A DNA stretch of 64,000 bases from Apostichopus japonicus (GCF_037975245.1 NC_092568.1:37343501-37407500); one strand, 5' to 3'. Positions 26,898 through 38,024 are shown, counted from the stretch's first letter. Notes: a model not told the origin generated them from the letters alone. Made by a program: numbers and translations.

Positions 26898-29267
26898 TTA
26901 TATATGTCTACTACCCTATACGGTTTATAATCTCCTATAAATGTAAGAATTGTGACCATGAACTATCACTAATTACAGCTAATAAGCTAATTACAGTATC
27001 CACTAATGACCACTAATAACCAGTAATCCACTATAAAAAAATAACAAGAAGAAGAAATGAACGGCTACCGAACTAATATGCTACGCCCTGAAAGAATATG
27101 CAACACCCATACCGATGCGAGAACCAACGATCTTACCAAACTGCTATAAGTCTATACTATCTATCTCAAAATGTTGATGGCTCAGGAAATATCTAGCGGT
27201 CTATTGGAGCAGTGAAATGACGGAACATGATTTGAAATATAAAAAAAGGGGTGTGAGCGAGGTTGCGGGTGATGTGCACATAAAATCGTCAAGTCGTAAA
27301 GTCGAATAAAAAATATATACCTGGTCCAATAACTGAACGAGAGGGAACTGAAATAATAAATGACACAGTTGGAAATTAATATTTAATTCATAAATAAAGT
27401 AATAACGTTGTATTGTATTTGGCCAAAACTCAGCTTAAACAGAATACATCCAAATGTCCCACAACCTTTGCTAGGACATATCCATAGGAAATGTTCTTCT
27501 TTGAATACTTATGGATACTATAATGTGAGGTAAATATAATCATGTATCTTACCAAATTCAGTTTAAGCATAATACACCAAAATATCCCACAACCAATTTG
27601 CTAAGAAATATCCATATAAATCTGTTCTTGTTTGTGAAGGATATATGCTTAGATAGCATGTTCGTTTGTTCATGGAAGTGCACTTTCTGTAGGATATATC
27701 CATAGAACTAAGCCTTATATATACTGTGATAGTCGAGTGAATGCTGCAACATGTATAGGTGTTTGTTTATTTCATGCCATTCAACTTATTAAAGGCGCAT
27801 CTCAAATTACCCGCTACAGTTGACCCACCTGGGTATAAACTGTAACTGTTCACCTCTTTTTAGTCTTCAGAAACCCCCACCACTATTGAAGTCACATCTC
27901 GACTACCCCCCCCCCACCTTTTTCCTTTCCTCTTAATATGGCGATCATGACCAATGAAATAAAACAACCGATTTCGTTTCATTCCTAAAGTGTAATTCTC
28001 ACCAAATCTACTCAATTAAACTCGGCGCTCCATAAAAAATATTACGTTGGTCTGCTGCTTTGGAGGCTGTTAATAATTTTACCAAAACCAGCAGAGTTTT
28101 ACTTTTACTTTTACAAAAAAATGGAACCAAATGAACAATCTTAGATATACCGTTCTAGCTTTATTTCACTAAAATAAATGTTGATTAGGGATTATGTTTA
28201 ACTGATTCCATTTTGTTCCGAGACTTTCGTCGCTTAGACACGTTTGCATATATTTATCAGTAATATAAATTCAATGAAATACACAAATCAGATTTTTCAA
28301 CTTTTCGGACTGTTTTACTTTATTTTTATGTCTTTTTTGGGGGGGGGGGGAAATGGTCAAGTTAATGAACTGTCTTGCTTTGGGATTTTAAATTTAAACA
28401 GTATATCGGGATATTATGAAATACTCAGAAAACTGTTCTCTCTGCTTATAAGTACACATGTATCACAAGTATCGTATGGCGAGATTAATGATTGATTTTC
28501 TGATTTGTTTAATGATTTTTGTTTATATTTTCAAAGTAAGACATCCCATGTATATGCATTTTACTATAACCGAAGAGAAACTATTGATGATATACCGGTG
28601 TTTTCTACCTATTTTTTTAATTTTTTTACGAAAGCATGTTTTCTTCCTACAACCAGATTAAATGGAACGCAGTTAATTGCCTGAAGTTCAAAGTGCGTTC
28701 GATTATAATTTCAGTACCAAGTCTAAGTTACAATCAGAACATTGTTAATGATCCAGAGATCTACCGATACCCCCCCCCCCCCCTCCATGATGGCCCTGAT
28801 GGTTACACCTTATATAAGCCTGTTGTGGGACTAGACCAATAACTGTCTTCTTCTGACCTTGTTTATTGGTTTTCATTGGTTTCTTGAAAAGTGAGAATTT
28901 ATTTTAGAGAGACAATATGTGCATAGACACATGACATACTATAATATACTATTCTATATATATACTATATTACTTTATATTTTACAATATATAGGTATTC
29001 TCCATCCAAAAGTCGAAACTATAGATTTAATGAAACTCAATCAATTTCCTTGCTCTCGAAATTCTTTCAATACTTCCAGAACAAAGATATTGCAAAGTAT
29101 TCGTTTTCTTATTTTTATTTTCATTTTTTAACCGCACTAAAAGAAAGAAATCGACCAATCAGACTAAGAATCGAAGTATTTGTGATTTTTGTTAATTACT
29201 AAACAATAGAATGCTTCCTACCATACGGATCGTACGCCATGATCACTCGCCCTTTGGTTGTTACAGT
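19715..29267 (-). CDS. Small Pro/Gly/Tyr-rich protein built from mini-exons (152 aa)
   Basis: Seven exons in transcript order: 29267-29222 (coding from ATG at 29240), 27347-27321, 26405-26370, 25204-25169, 23431-23396, 20765-20667 and 19920-19715. Every junction is phase 1 with GT/AG borders, which strongly supports the model. The protein opens MAYDPY, then three or four short P/R/Y blocks (PSRSVIGP, two near-identical IRSVPPQ blocks, [11 protein letters not shown]), then [10 protein letters not shown] and a basic/acidic segment with [12 protein letters not shown] (to residue 84), a run of 16 prolines (about 90-105), and a Gly/Tyr-rich tail ending YGYGQY. The ATG has a good context (gatcATGG). 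No signal peptide or membrane segment is visible, so a cytosolic or structural role is possible, but this is inference. An exon upstream of 29267 is implied by the acceptor and could be 5' UTR. I do not recognise the family. Confidence 0.72.
20667..20765 (-). CDS. Pro/Gly/Tyr-rich gene, 99-nt exon
   Basis: The acceptor is tttaaatcag. The exon encodes [10 protein letters not shown] then [20 protein letters not shown], and the donor GTG|gtacga is weak beyond the GT. The phase matches the next exon exactly. Confidence 0.7.
20768..23395 (-). other. Pro/Gly/Tyr-rich gene intron
   Basis: No further exon was recognised on either strand. Contains C-runs near 22098 and 22828. Confidence 0.45.
23396..23431 (-). 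CDS. Pro/Gly/Tyr-rich gene, third 36-nt exon
   Basis: The acceptor is tatatatttcag and the donor ATCAG|gtatga. It encodes [11 protein letters not shown] between split glycine codons (phase 1 to 1). It has the same length as the two duplicated exons but diverged sequence. Confidence 0.65.
25169..25204 (-). CDS. Pro/Gly/Tyr-rich gene, duplicated 36-nt exon (copy b)
   Basis: The acceptor is cttttcttgcag and the donor TATATG|gtaaat. It encodes [11 protein letters not shown], the conservative sibling of copy a (T/S, D/E, V/L changes). Confidence 0.7.
25415..25490. repeat. (TATAGATA)n microsatellite
   Basis: A run of 'tatatagatata' units directly adjoins the tRNA-like element at 25490. Confidence 0.9.
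25490..25720 (-). mobile_element. tRNA-like SINE/MITE copy
   Basis: On the minus strand it carries a B-box GGTTCGAATCC (25525-25535), a tRNA-like 3' arm and an A-box-like 'gttagggtgtccgcg'. About 130 bp upstream (to 25720) is shared with the copy at 26499-26765, and the tail 'cactgttctggattttcc' adjoins TA repeats. The tRNA-like fold lacks a convincing acceptor stem, so it is not called a tRNA gene. Confidence 0.65.
26370..26405 (-). CDS. Pro/Gly/Tyr-rich gene, duplicated 36-nt exon (copy a)
   Basis: The acceptor is tcttttctttcag and the donor TATATG|gtaaat. It encodes [11 protein letters not shown]. It differs at 4 of 36 bases from the exon at 25204-25169, and the flanking intron sequence is also shared, so this is a genuine exon duplication. 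Confidence 0.7.
26499..26765 (+). mobile_element. tRNA-like core between ~33-bp inverted ends, flanked by TA repeats
   Basis: The left end 'ataattgaaatagtagtgag' and the right end 'ctcactacgacttcaattat' are near-perfect inverted repeats (about two mismatches over roughly 30 bp), both bordered by TA repeats. The core holds 'gcctagtggttagggtgtcc' and a B-box GGTTCGAATCC at 26688-26698, but the anticodon arm is deleted relative to the copy at 25.5 kb. A third partial copy lies at 58677-58745. Confidence 0.65.
26763..26898. repeat. (TA)n microsatellite
   Basis: About 135 bp of nearly pure TA/CATA repeat following the tRNA-like element. Long ORFs here are low-complexity Tyr-Ile translations and not genes. 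Confidence 0.95.
27321..27347 (-). CDS. Pro/Gly/Tyr-rich gene, 27-nt micro-exon
   Basis: The acceptor ttattatttcag and donor CCAG|gtatat are both strong. The 27-nt exon (phase 1 to 1) encodes PSRSVIGP with split codons at each side. It is too short to be detected by ORF length and rests on splice signals and phase agreement. Confidence 0.55.
27348..29221 (-). other. Pro/Gly/Tyr-rich gene intron
   Basis: Contains a ~110-bp internal duplication around 'cccacaac..tttgctaggacatatccata' (27.42-27.62 kb), a G-run near 28338, and a C-run near 28770. No exon was recognised apart from those listed. Confidence 0.4.
29222..29267 (-). CDS. Pro/Gly/Tyr-rich gene, probable start exon
   Basis: The minus-strand acceptor tttctgcag precedes the exon and the donor is TATG|gtagga. 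The frame reads [15 protein letters not shown], and the internal ATG at 29240-29238 is the likely start. If the upstream exon is coding, it joins in phase 0 and the protein would be longer. Confidence 0.6.
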
Positions 29268-30984
29268 CTGCAGAAAGATCACCGGTGCATCAGCACTCTA
29301 CGATAATAAGAGAACAATGGAGCAAATAAAGCGATTTCATCATAGAAGTATATAGTCATATTTCTATGACTAAAGAATTATGCTGGCTTGAACAATTGCC
29401 TTATTGTATTACACGTGGGAGAAGCATAATGACTATTGTGACGTCATAGTTTTACATTGATAAAGCTCAAAATTGCGTGATAATATTTTTAACTTATATC
29501 TTACGGTACGGTTTGGTCGTTATTGTTTCGCGCTCGCTACACCTAGTTACTAAACAATATTATACCATATTTTGTTCAAGGTTATGATTTATTATTTATA
29601 TAAGCTATTGTTTGAAACAATGTTTAAATTAAACCCCGCTGGGCTTGTATCCTTTTCTTTTTCTTTCCTTTTTATAAATATATTTTCGATCATACGGTTG
29701 GGAGGCCAAGTATGTGGATAGACGGTTTACTGAAGATTAAATTTGGGTTTTTTCTTTCACACCCGTAATTGGCGGTTAAGAGGAATGGGTGGTTGGAATA
29801 GGGCACACGTAGGGTGTGTGTTGAAGCGACCTTATACATTAGTATTTGATTCCACTATCACTCTCATTGAGAACTTTAACAACCCCCCACCTCCCTCACC
29901 CCAATAAGAACAAAGAAATGATGAGTGCGTTTTTACACATACTCTTTGATTGGTCCAAACACGTTCATGTGATCTGCAGAACTATGAAGGGGAACAATTT
30001 TGCTGATATGTCACATTTAATAGGAGTCTTCCCATGTGTATAAAGTTCCCTATACCCTTCACTCGCTCCCTACAATTTTTCTTTTTCTTTTGAGGTCTTG
30101 AAATGTTAGACAACAAAGTTAGTGTTCACATCCCTATCTTGTTCATGACAGTAACTTTACTCCTTCCGTCCTACCCCCCCCACCTCCTCCCACCATAGTA
30201 ACGCCGAACCCCTTACTATGACAGGGCCGAACGCCTTACTATATACATGACTCGCATATACAATTATTGGTAAGGATTGAAGGATTCTGCAAATACAGGG
30301 TCAAGCCATGAGTGTTTCCTCGGCAAAGGTTATTGAATATGGGTGGGCGGGGGGGGGGGGGGATAGCAAAACCAGCTGTCCTTCTCTTGAAACCGTGATT
30401 GTTAATGGTGTTGTGTACTTTCCCATTTATGGTAGCAAAGAATTTGAGGGAACTTATCCTCACTGTAATATTTTTTATATTTCATTTATTCCAAATTTGT
30501 CTATCCATGCAAAAGAAAAACTTTGCTAAAGATTAGGCAACAATTTCAATGGAGGGAGTCTCTAACTTTTTTTGTTAACTTCGTCGCTACCCTCCGAGAC
30601 TAAAGTGCAAAGTTTGTGAGTTTTAAAAATGAAATAAAAGACCAAACTCACTAAAGCGTATCTAACTTCAGGTCAAAAGTTGGTGCAAAGTATTCTGAAT
30701 TTATTTTCAGCGTATTGTTCACTGTAATATTCAAAAGACTGAGCCGACAAGAAATCACAAAATTGGTGAATAGAGAGTATAATTAGAGCATAAACAGCGA
30801 CACAAACAAAGTCTATAAAAAAGTACACAGATCTACATAAATTTAAATATAAAATATATGCTAAGTATATACAGAATGCGGTTTCGGATGAGTCAGTCTG
30901 AGGTCAAAAGTATTTGCCATCCATAGTTGTGTTACCATATGAAGTGCTAACACTTGACAAAAGTACCTCTCTGGAAGCTATGTC
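29268..30984. other. Upstream region of the Pro/Gly/Tyr-rich gene
   Basis: The 5' UTR exon and promoter must lie upstream of 29267 on the minus strand but no clear site was found. Contains a G-run near 30349-30362. Confidence 0.35.
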
Positions 30985-30992
30985 CATTCAAA

Positions 30993-31363
30993 CAAGGAGT
31001 AGGAACCGGGGGGCTGGGGGCGCCAGCCCCCCAGTGAAAAATATGAGGGGGGCGGAAGTATCATTCCGCCCCCCCCACCCCGCTTCGCAAGTCAGAAAAC
31101 CCCTTTTTCATTTCCAAATGAGAAAAAAAACTCATTTGGAGTACCAAATTGCATCTAAGGGCAGGTGAAAATGCAAAATTATTTACAAAATGGAGTGGGT
31201 GTTGAAGTGTCCTATATTGCACCAACTTGCATCTGAGACCACCTGGATATGCAAAGATATTCAAAAGGGGAGGGGACACCCCCTCCCCTTAGACCCCTCC
31301 CCAGGCCGGCAATCAGTCTTCAGCCCCCCCCCCCCCCCTCAAAAGTACCTTCCTATGCCACTG
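30993..31363 (+). mobile_element. hAT-type MITE (371 bp), CAAGG..GTAGGAA ends, copy 1
   Basis: The ends are CAAGGAGTAGGAA and TTCCTATGCCACTG, flanked by a perfect 8-bp duplication CATTCAAA (30985-30992 and 31364-31371). Near each end a palindromic block (ggggctgggggcgccagcccc-like) and poly-C runs occur. A second copy in the same orientation is at 60059-60480. Confidence 0.88.
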
Positions 31364-31371
31364 CATTCAAA

Positions 31372-32014
31372 AGACAGAGAGGTGTGCTAATTTGTGGAAT
31401 TAATTTGTTTCCAGTGGTGGAATAAATAAATAAGGGTCAATATTACGTTGTGCTCCCAAGTATGATATTAAAGTCAAATATGATACTTCAAACTCAAACT
31501 GTAGCAAGCATTTTGAGGTAACTCTCATGTAAATTCTCCAGCACAAAAACGTCACGGGTCTAGAGGGGTTTCAGGGACAATGTTTTCAACAGGTCCCCTA
31601 TTTGTACTCATTTTAACTTCAGTATGAATTATTTTGTTCATATCATTACCCGAGTCCCCTTCATATTGTTTATTGGCCCCCTAATTGACCCCGAGCCCGT
31701 CAGGCCAGTTTGCCAATATGATATTTAATTTTCCAGTTGAAAACATTTCGAAGTCTAAGGAATGACACAGCACAGAAGGTCAGAATTACACGATTTATTT
31801 ATGCTATAGTTACGTTTACAATATATGCTAAACATCATAGAATGCTCCTTCGAGGTTAAATTCATGACTTCGTCGGCTCCACAGTGTAGGACTTAATTGA
31901 GTTATCATTTGATGGTGAATATCCTATCATAGTCGGTATATAACTACAGAATATATAAACATCGACTCCATATTTATAACTAATTTCGACTAAATGGCGT
32001 TCCTTTATGGTAGC
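31372..32014. other. Non-coding spacer
   Basis: No gene or repeat was recognised. Confidence 0.4.
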
Positions 32015-32020
32015 TGTAAT

Positions 32021-32630
32021 CAGAGATGCCAAGGTCAAATGCTTTTTAGGCGGGTGAAAATTGTCTGGTGCTGTTGGTTACGTACACCATCTAAGCGGAG
32101 CGCCACCATGGGTTGGCGCGAAGCGTACAAGAAAATTTTGGGATCTTACGGCCCCTCAGATGGCCGGAAACATCACTTCCCGGGTCATCTAAGCTGAATC
32201 TATACTGTCTCCATATTTGTATTGTGTCTATTTTTTTTTCATTCCAGAGGAAAAAATATCTTGAAATAAAAAAAATCTCTGAAATTTTGCGGACGCTGTA
32301 GCGTTCACGTGTGTCGTAACGGTATTATTTTTCACGAATCGTATAGGTAACGTTGCTTTCAGCCGGGCATACTTAGCACGATCGGCTTTGAGTAATTTCC
32401 GATCCTGGCGGTTCTGAGATAATTCGCATTTTGATGTGATGAAATGAATTTCACGCTAGCAATGATACACTTTCTCAGGAAAACTCTGTGGGCCTACAAT
32501 GCGGGAGATTCTTCAAAAATGCGGGAGTTTTTTGGAAAATGCGGGAGATTCGGACAGGTGGGCGGGTGAGCGGGAGACGACCCGAAAATGCGGGTGACAC
32601 CCGCCCAAAGCGGGTGACTTGGCAGCACTG
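32021..32630. mobile_element. hAT-like non-autonomous element (610 bp)
   Basis: The ends are CAGAGATGCCAAG and the complement of CAGTGCTGCCAAG, flanked by the direct repeat TGTAAT (32015-32020 and 32631-32636). The duplication is only 6 bp as read, so the superfamily is inferred from the termini. Inside, 32090-32200 resembles the core of the 41535-41844 element. The right third repeats 'aatgcgggaga'-type words. Confidence 0.7.
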
Positions 32631-32636
32631 TGTAAT

Positions 32637-33650
32637 ATGTGTGCGGAAATTGGCAAATAAATGACCATTCTGTTTTACTTTATAGCATTTTTGTTGGACA
32701 ATCCCAAAAAAGTTGGTAATTGTATCGAGATGTATGTGCTGCCTCGTGGTTTATATAATGTCATGTGGTTTATATGTTTCGTGTCACGTGGTTTGTAATT
32801 TGTCTCACTATAGCCCGGTACTCAACAGAACGCAAACCCAGAGATAATAAATATGTTCCACGTTGTCGTAAACATTTGTGCCTTTAATGGTTATACTTTG
32901 GCGGAACATTTCAGCAACATCTTCAAAGTTAAAAGCGAAGACTGTGGAATTAAACATTATATTGTCAAACCTTTAATATCCACACAATGGTACGTTTGGA
33001 GATGGTATGATTATGTGATGCATGGTGCTACCAGTACATGTATAGCACACTCATATTGTAATATAAGTACATATAGTTCACAACCCCCCCCCCCCTTCCC
33101 ATTGATCCTTCCAATTACGTTTTCCAATGCTAATAAGGAAAAAATATCAATTTGATATACTGTTTCGTTTATAGATGCACGGAGTCCAATGTAGTCAGCT
33201 ATTCTGGTGATAATGTTATTTGTAAGCTATACATTAAGGGAGATCTATGTCAAACAGTACGTCGTACTATAATGCACGATTTAAGGCAGAATTTGCTAGT
33301 CTTTGGTATGTTATAGTCAAAAATGAAAAAAATTGAGTGCTAGTATACTGTTTCTATAACTATTCCGATTTTCAAGATATTCACGTATAAACAAAAATAT
33401 TCTATTTTCTTGAAGGTTTCTTTAATGCTAAAATTGACGATGACTTCAGCTCCTCATTGGCTTTCAAATTCTAATAACTCAATCAAAATAGAATTGTCTT
33501 TTCTTACCTTCGTATGAACAAATATATCACCCTTGAATGAAAGTCGCCATTATTATTTCAACCTTGGGCAAGTTTGTAATTCATGCATTGTTAAAACACG
33601 CCATTTCAGGCAATACAAGGGTTATGTTTTCCCGTTTGAGTTTTGTGTTG
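32637..33650. other. Non-coding spacer
   Basis: No supported gene. Contains a short triplicated 'catgtggtttat'-like segment at 32745-32795 and a C-run near 33083. Confidence 0.4.
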
Positions 33651-33654
33651 CCAC

Positions 33655-34318
33655 CGCGGGACCAATTTTCTGGTCTATTTCTTAGACTAAGTAGTCCAGC
33701 CATTCGACCAACCTATTAGTCTGTTTGTTAGACTAAGTTGTCCAGCCATTCGAACAACCTATAGTCTGTTTGTTAGACTAAACAGTCCAGCCATTCGACC
33801 AATTTTATGGACTGTTTCTTAGACTAAGCAGTCCGTGCCATTCAACCAACCTACTAGTCTGTTTGTTAGACTAAGTATAGTCCAGCCATTGGACGAATTT
33901 TCTGGACTGTTTCTTAGACTAAGTAGTCCAGCCATTTGACCAACCTACTAGTCTGTTTGTTAGACTAAGCATGTCCAGCCATTTGACCAACCTACTAGTC
34001 TGTTTGTTAGCCCGGGTCACATCTGCGCGATTCAACACGCGATTCAACTCGCAACTAAAATCACGCGAATCAGAAAAGTTGCTTCAAAGAAGTTGCGCTG
34101 ATTAGGACATTGCTCTATTGCAAATCGACGGCGCAACTTTTATTGCGCAACAAGTTGATACCCGTGTCTAACTACGCGATTCAACCTTCAATTGTATTGC
34201 GAGTTGAATCGCGTGTTGAATCGCGCAGATGTGACCCGGGCTTAAGACTAAGTAGTCCAGCCATTCGACCAATTTTCTGGACTGTTTTGTTAGACTAAGT
34301 AGTCCAGCCATTTTATAA
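33655..34318. repeat. Tandem array around 'actaagtagtccagccattc', ~9 copies
   Basis: Units alternate 'gaccaattttctggactgtt' and 'gaccaacctactagtctgtt' after a shared 'agactaagtagtccagccatt' core, giving a ~45-bp basic and ~90-bp higher-order period. The array is interrupted by a MITE at 34010-34241. Confidence 0.85.
34010..34241. mobile_element. MITE (232 bp) with 45-bp perfect inverted ends, nested in an array
   Basis: Positions 34010-34054 and 34197-34241 are perfect inverted repeats, starting GCCCGGGTCACATCTGCGCG. The insertion splits an array unit at 'tgtta'; the flanks read TTA on the left and TTAA on the right, so a 3- or 4-bp target duplication is likely. There is no ORF. Confidence 0.88.
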
Positions 34319-34321
34319 TGA

Positions 34322-36488
34322 TTAAACGAACTTCAGATGTTTAGAGGAATGTTTCTCACAAATTAAAATTGGTATGAAAAAATACAACCTGGACTAAGAA
34401 TAGTGATTTTTGAAGGTCTGCAACATATCAAGAATAATTTAGTGCCTAAATTGTTAATAGTTTTAATTAAATTCCTTCAATGTAGTTCTAATTAGTTCAT
34501 ACAAGTCAAATCATTTAACGCAGTTTTACATTTGAACATGATATTTTCGTTTCTTTTCTTCATCTCTTCAAATTTTAATATATTTTACCCCAAAAATAGC
34601 TGCCTTTAAATGGTAACGGGTATTAGATTTGAAGCATTGAAGCAATACATAAGGTGAGTCAGACATAGGCGTATAGTCTGTTTAATTACCCAGCATGTTT
34701 TGAACAATAAAATAATAAATCCTGCGTTTGCTTGAGATAAATGGGTTTATACGTGGGCGAATTGCCTACCTTATTGTCGGTTGGTAATAGGCTATATGCA
34801 TACTGGGACACTGCTGTACCCACTTCGCAACTATAGGAGTGAGTTACACCGTGACTACATTTATGACAATTGCAAGACACGGTAAATTGGCAATAGGACC
34901 CTAGCCACCAGTCATGACTGAGTTTCATTGCAATGTATATGCATACAATTGTCATTTTGTAAATCGCATGTGATGTCATGACGTCACTATGGTTTGAAAC
35001 CTACGTAAAATTCCTTATGTTTGTCTTTTATTGTGTTTAAGGCGTATATGTGTATACAGTGTTGACACTGAAAATCAATACCGTTATTTAGTCATGTAAA
35101 AGCCTAGCTTAGCTTCAATATGTTAGGATTCAGTATTTGCAAAACCCATCTCTAATACCAGAAAATTAACATTACAATAAACGAAAAACAGCAAAATAAA
35201 TAAATAAATGAGCACATGCAGCTCAATGAGGTCATATTTAAACGTGCTCAAGTCATCAGCCTTCTCCTATATGTGAAGGTATAGTGAAATCTGTGATACA
35301 TCCCAAATGGAAAAAAGACTTTTGTTAGCTGTTTGGAAAAGGTTTTAAATAATGTTATTTCTATCACAAAGACCAACGATGATGGCCCTGATTTGCGTCT
35401 CTATTTACATAATATTATAATCAATGAATGATTTATGCATTCCTTGCAAAAATATCAAACTGATCAAATCTGATATTTAAGACTTACTTTGGCGACTGGC
35501 AACAAATTTGTTAGTGTTTACGAAAAAGTACATTATTTATGCATCCAAAGATTTTAAATAACTCTTTGATAGTGTCCATCACGAACCCTCAGTCTTCATT
35601 CAAACACCCAAGAAAAGTACAACATCAAATTTTCATGGAACGCCATTTGATACATGCTCTTGACATATTTGTGATACACAAAGTAAAAATGTTGTTTCTC
35701 TTCCTATCGTCAATTCTGTTGCTTCTAAGGAGTTGACTTAATTATCTTCGTGCTAGACAGAAACACATTTTATATTTCAAGGGGGATTTCCCACAAATTA
35801 AAATGTCTTTGATCTTTTCCATTCGGGGGGGGGGGGGGGGTTGCGTTTTTATACTAGCTTAACAGTATTGCGTGATCAACGAAAATGAACGGCGTCATTT
35901 GAATTTACAGTAATATTACTCTAACAGCTTTTTCCAAATCGGTGATTTTACCACAATGAGGCTATTTGGTGTTGTCTCGTACTTTGTGGTTTAAACTAAA
36001 TGCATTTTTTTAAATATTCTTTGTGTTTTTCTTTCAGCCAGAGACCGCCAGAGGCATTTTTTTTTTTAAATATGTCTCGCCATCGTATAATTACGATATA
36101 GATTTATTGTTACTCATTTGCACCGAATGTGAATTACCATATCAATGGAAAAGGGATAAAGTTAATTCCAAGGCTGACTGGCTTCTGGAGAAGTGGAAAT
36201 TTAACACAACCAAAATATTTTTTTTTTAATTATACCAATCCCATCAGCAAAAAATAGTTTGCGGATGGTTTCCTATACATGAACTATGGATGGATGGATG
36301 GATAAATTGATAAATGGATAAATGGATGGATGGATAAATGGATGAATGGATATCACTCGGATAGGGATCGGAGCAGAGTTCCAACGCTTTGGCCAGCAAA
36401 AGGCGAAGGTTCTAGTACCAAATTTATGCAAGTTTATGCTTGGGCTCATGCAATTTCATTCTCATTGTCAATAAAACTTTTTAATAGA
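34322..36488. other. Non-coding spacer
   Basis: No supported gene. Contains a G-run at 35826-35840 and an (ATGG)n-like microsatellite at about 36285-36350. Confidence 0.4.
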
Positions 36489-36489
36489 A

Positions 36490-36776
36490 GCTTAGGATTA
36501 CCGGTGAAATACTCGGTTTTGCTGTTGTAGTAAACAAATGCAACTTTTCTGTTTTGAACGAATAAGTCCAGATTTTCGCCATTTTGTTTTGCTTTTCTGC
36601 GTTCCTTGCGCAGATTTTTGTAATCGTTGTCGAACCAGGAGCTTCATTGAAAACCCTTACTCTTTTTTTGTTATCAAGGGTGCATGTTTGTCTAAAATGA
36701 TTTTCAAAATTTAATAAACATAACAGCAGCTTCAAAGTTAGCAGTAAACATATTACCGAGAGAACGTTCAATATCA
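36490..36776 (-). pseudogene. Broken non-LTR retrotransposon fragment
   Basis: Conceptual minus-strand translation gives DIERSLGNMFTANFEAAV, then after a frameshift ILDKHAPLITKKRVRVFNEA, then after a one-base deletion WFDNDYKNLRKERRKAKQN and AFVYYNSKTEYF. The 'LDKHAPL...APWFNDD...KRERRKAE...YNSKI.YF' pattern is familiar from the linker between endonuclease and reverse transcriptase in CR1/L2-like non-LTR elements. Two frame breaks and the absence of flanking domains mark it as a dead fragment. Confidence 0.7.
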
Positions 36777-37948
36777 GATTTGAACACAGATTGATTGAAT
36801 GCTCGTCATTATTCTAAACGAGAACGTGGTCAATTCAATCAGCGGAATGTTATCCACCAATCCAAGGTTATAGAGTAATGAAAATAAAGTCATAGTTTTT
36901 CACAAAGCTAAAAATGTACCATTGTCTTGCAGTTGGCAATCGTGTAGGGTACAGTACAAAATAGGCCGGAATTGTTTTGCTCACTGTACTATTTTGTGAC
37001 AGAATATTCTTTAGCCACCTCTGTTTTATTGTGTAGTAATTAATAGAATAAAATATACCAGAAATCCACCATAAGACCAATTGTTCTTCCCCACCACAAA
37101 TGTAATCCTGTTGGTACAATAAGGGTCAAGGGATGACCTGCTTTGCAGAGGTTTTTCTATTAACATCAAATAACGTGAGGAGGTCAATCTGAGAACTATA
37201 TGGATTGGGATATTAAGGAAAACTACTGCGACAATGAAACATTGTTGCATTAAATAAAGCATATGTATAAATTAAACAAATAAACAACATCGAAAAACTG
37301 TACAAATATGTGCAGAGTAAAACTCAAATGCACAATTTTTCAACCAAAATGAGGGTACTATACAACACATAATTTTATTTTAAGAAAACAAATATGGTAC
37401 TTGGTTGAATTTGCTGCTTTTATTTTCGGTGGGGTGTCACGCGGAAGGGGCAGGGGTGGAGGGGGGTGTGGATGGGGTGGAGGATTGGGAACAATGTGGT
37501 ATGGTATGACACTTAGTATTTCGTATATATTAATGGTTAATGAGACTCATCGAAAATGACAAAACAACAGAAAAAGAACTGGAATATCAAAGTTTCGATT
37601 TTCTTAATATTATTTACAGCCAAAACAAAACAATAGGTAGTAAGTATAATTCCTTTTTATTTTCAGTTGATGGCCATAGGGGGGGGGGGGGCGGAGGCAG
37701 TGCGGTGCATTGGTGAAAGGACTTTCTTCTTAGGAGGTGTATGGTAGCATAAGTATTTTGTATTTTCGTGATTTACACTACTCATCCTAGTATAAACTTG
37801 TTTTGCCCTCCATTCAATTTCCAATAGGTTTTTGCTATAGAATGACTTTATAGCCAGAAAATTTATTTTTGGTATAATGTAGACCATGTAAACACATTGT
37901 CATCCAGGTGGTTGTGGCATTGAAACTTGCCAATGATAACACATTGCA
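36777..37948. other. Non-coding spacer
   Basis: No supported gene. Has G-runs near 37440-37490 and 37680-37692. Confidence 0.4.
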
Positions 37949-37976
37949 TATATATATAGATATGTATCATATATAA

Positions 37977-38022
<46 letters not shown>
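37949..38022. repeat. (TA)n microsatellite
   Basis: A 70-bp TA-rich run, pure TA from about 37980 to 38022. Confidence 0.92.

Positions 38023-38024
<2 letters not shown>

Larger units (their letters stand above)
24650..27250. repeat. Diverged tandem duplication carrying an exon (two units)
   Basis: Unit 1 is about 24655-26145 and unit 2 about 26146-27245. Both begin with an A-run and 'gtgcaggttaactcggatcg'-like sequence, contain the IRSVPPQ exon with flanks 'gcttgcgt' and 'catgaagtacatagaagaa', a tRNA-like element in opposite orientations, a TA tract, and a tail containing 'gcaacacccataccgatgc' and 'ggcggaacatga'-like sequence. The match is interrupted by insertions, so the duplication is not recent. 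Confidence 0.8.

Noticed and set aside
26568-26959. ORFs of 60-120 codons rich in Tyr and Ile
   Set aside because: They run through the (TA)n tract and the tRNA-like element on both strands.
27541-27610. Candidate extra mini-exon of the Pro/Gly/Tyr-rich gene
   Set aside because: It has usable-looking borders, but the required phase-1 frame contains a stop.
36481-36771. Minus-strand 96-codon ORF with a hydrophobic N-terminus resembling a signal peptide
   Set aside because: It overlaps the non-LTR fragment, whose translation in other frames gives the real match; the hydrophobic stretch is a frame artefact.
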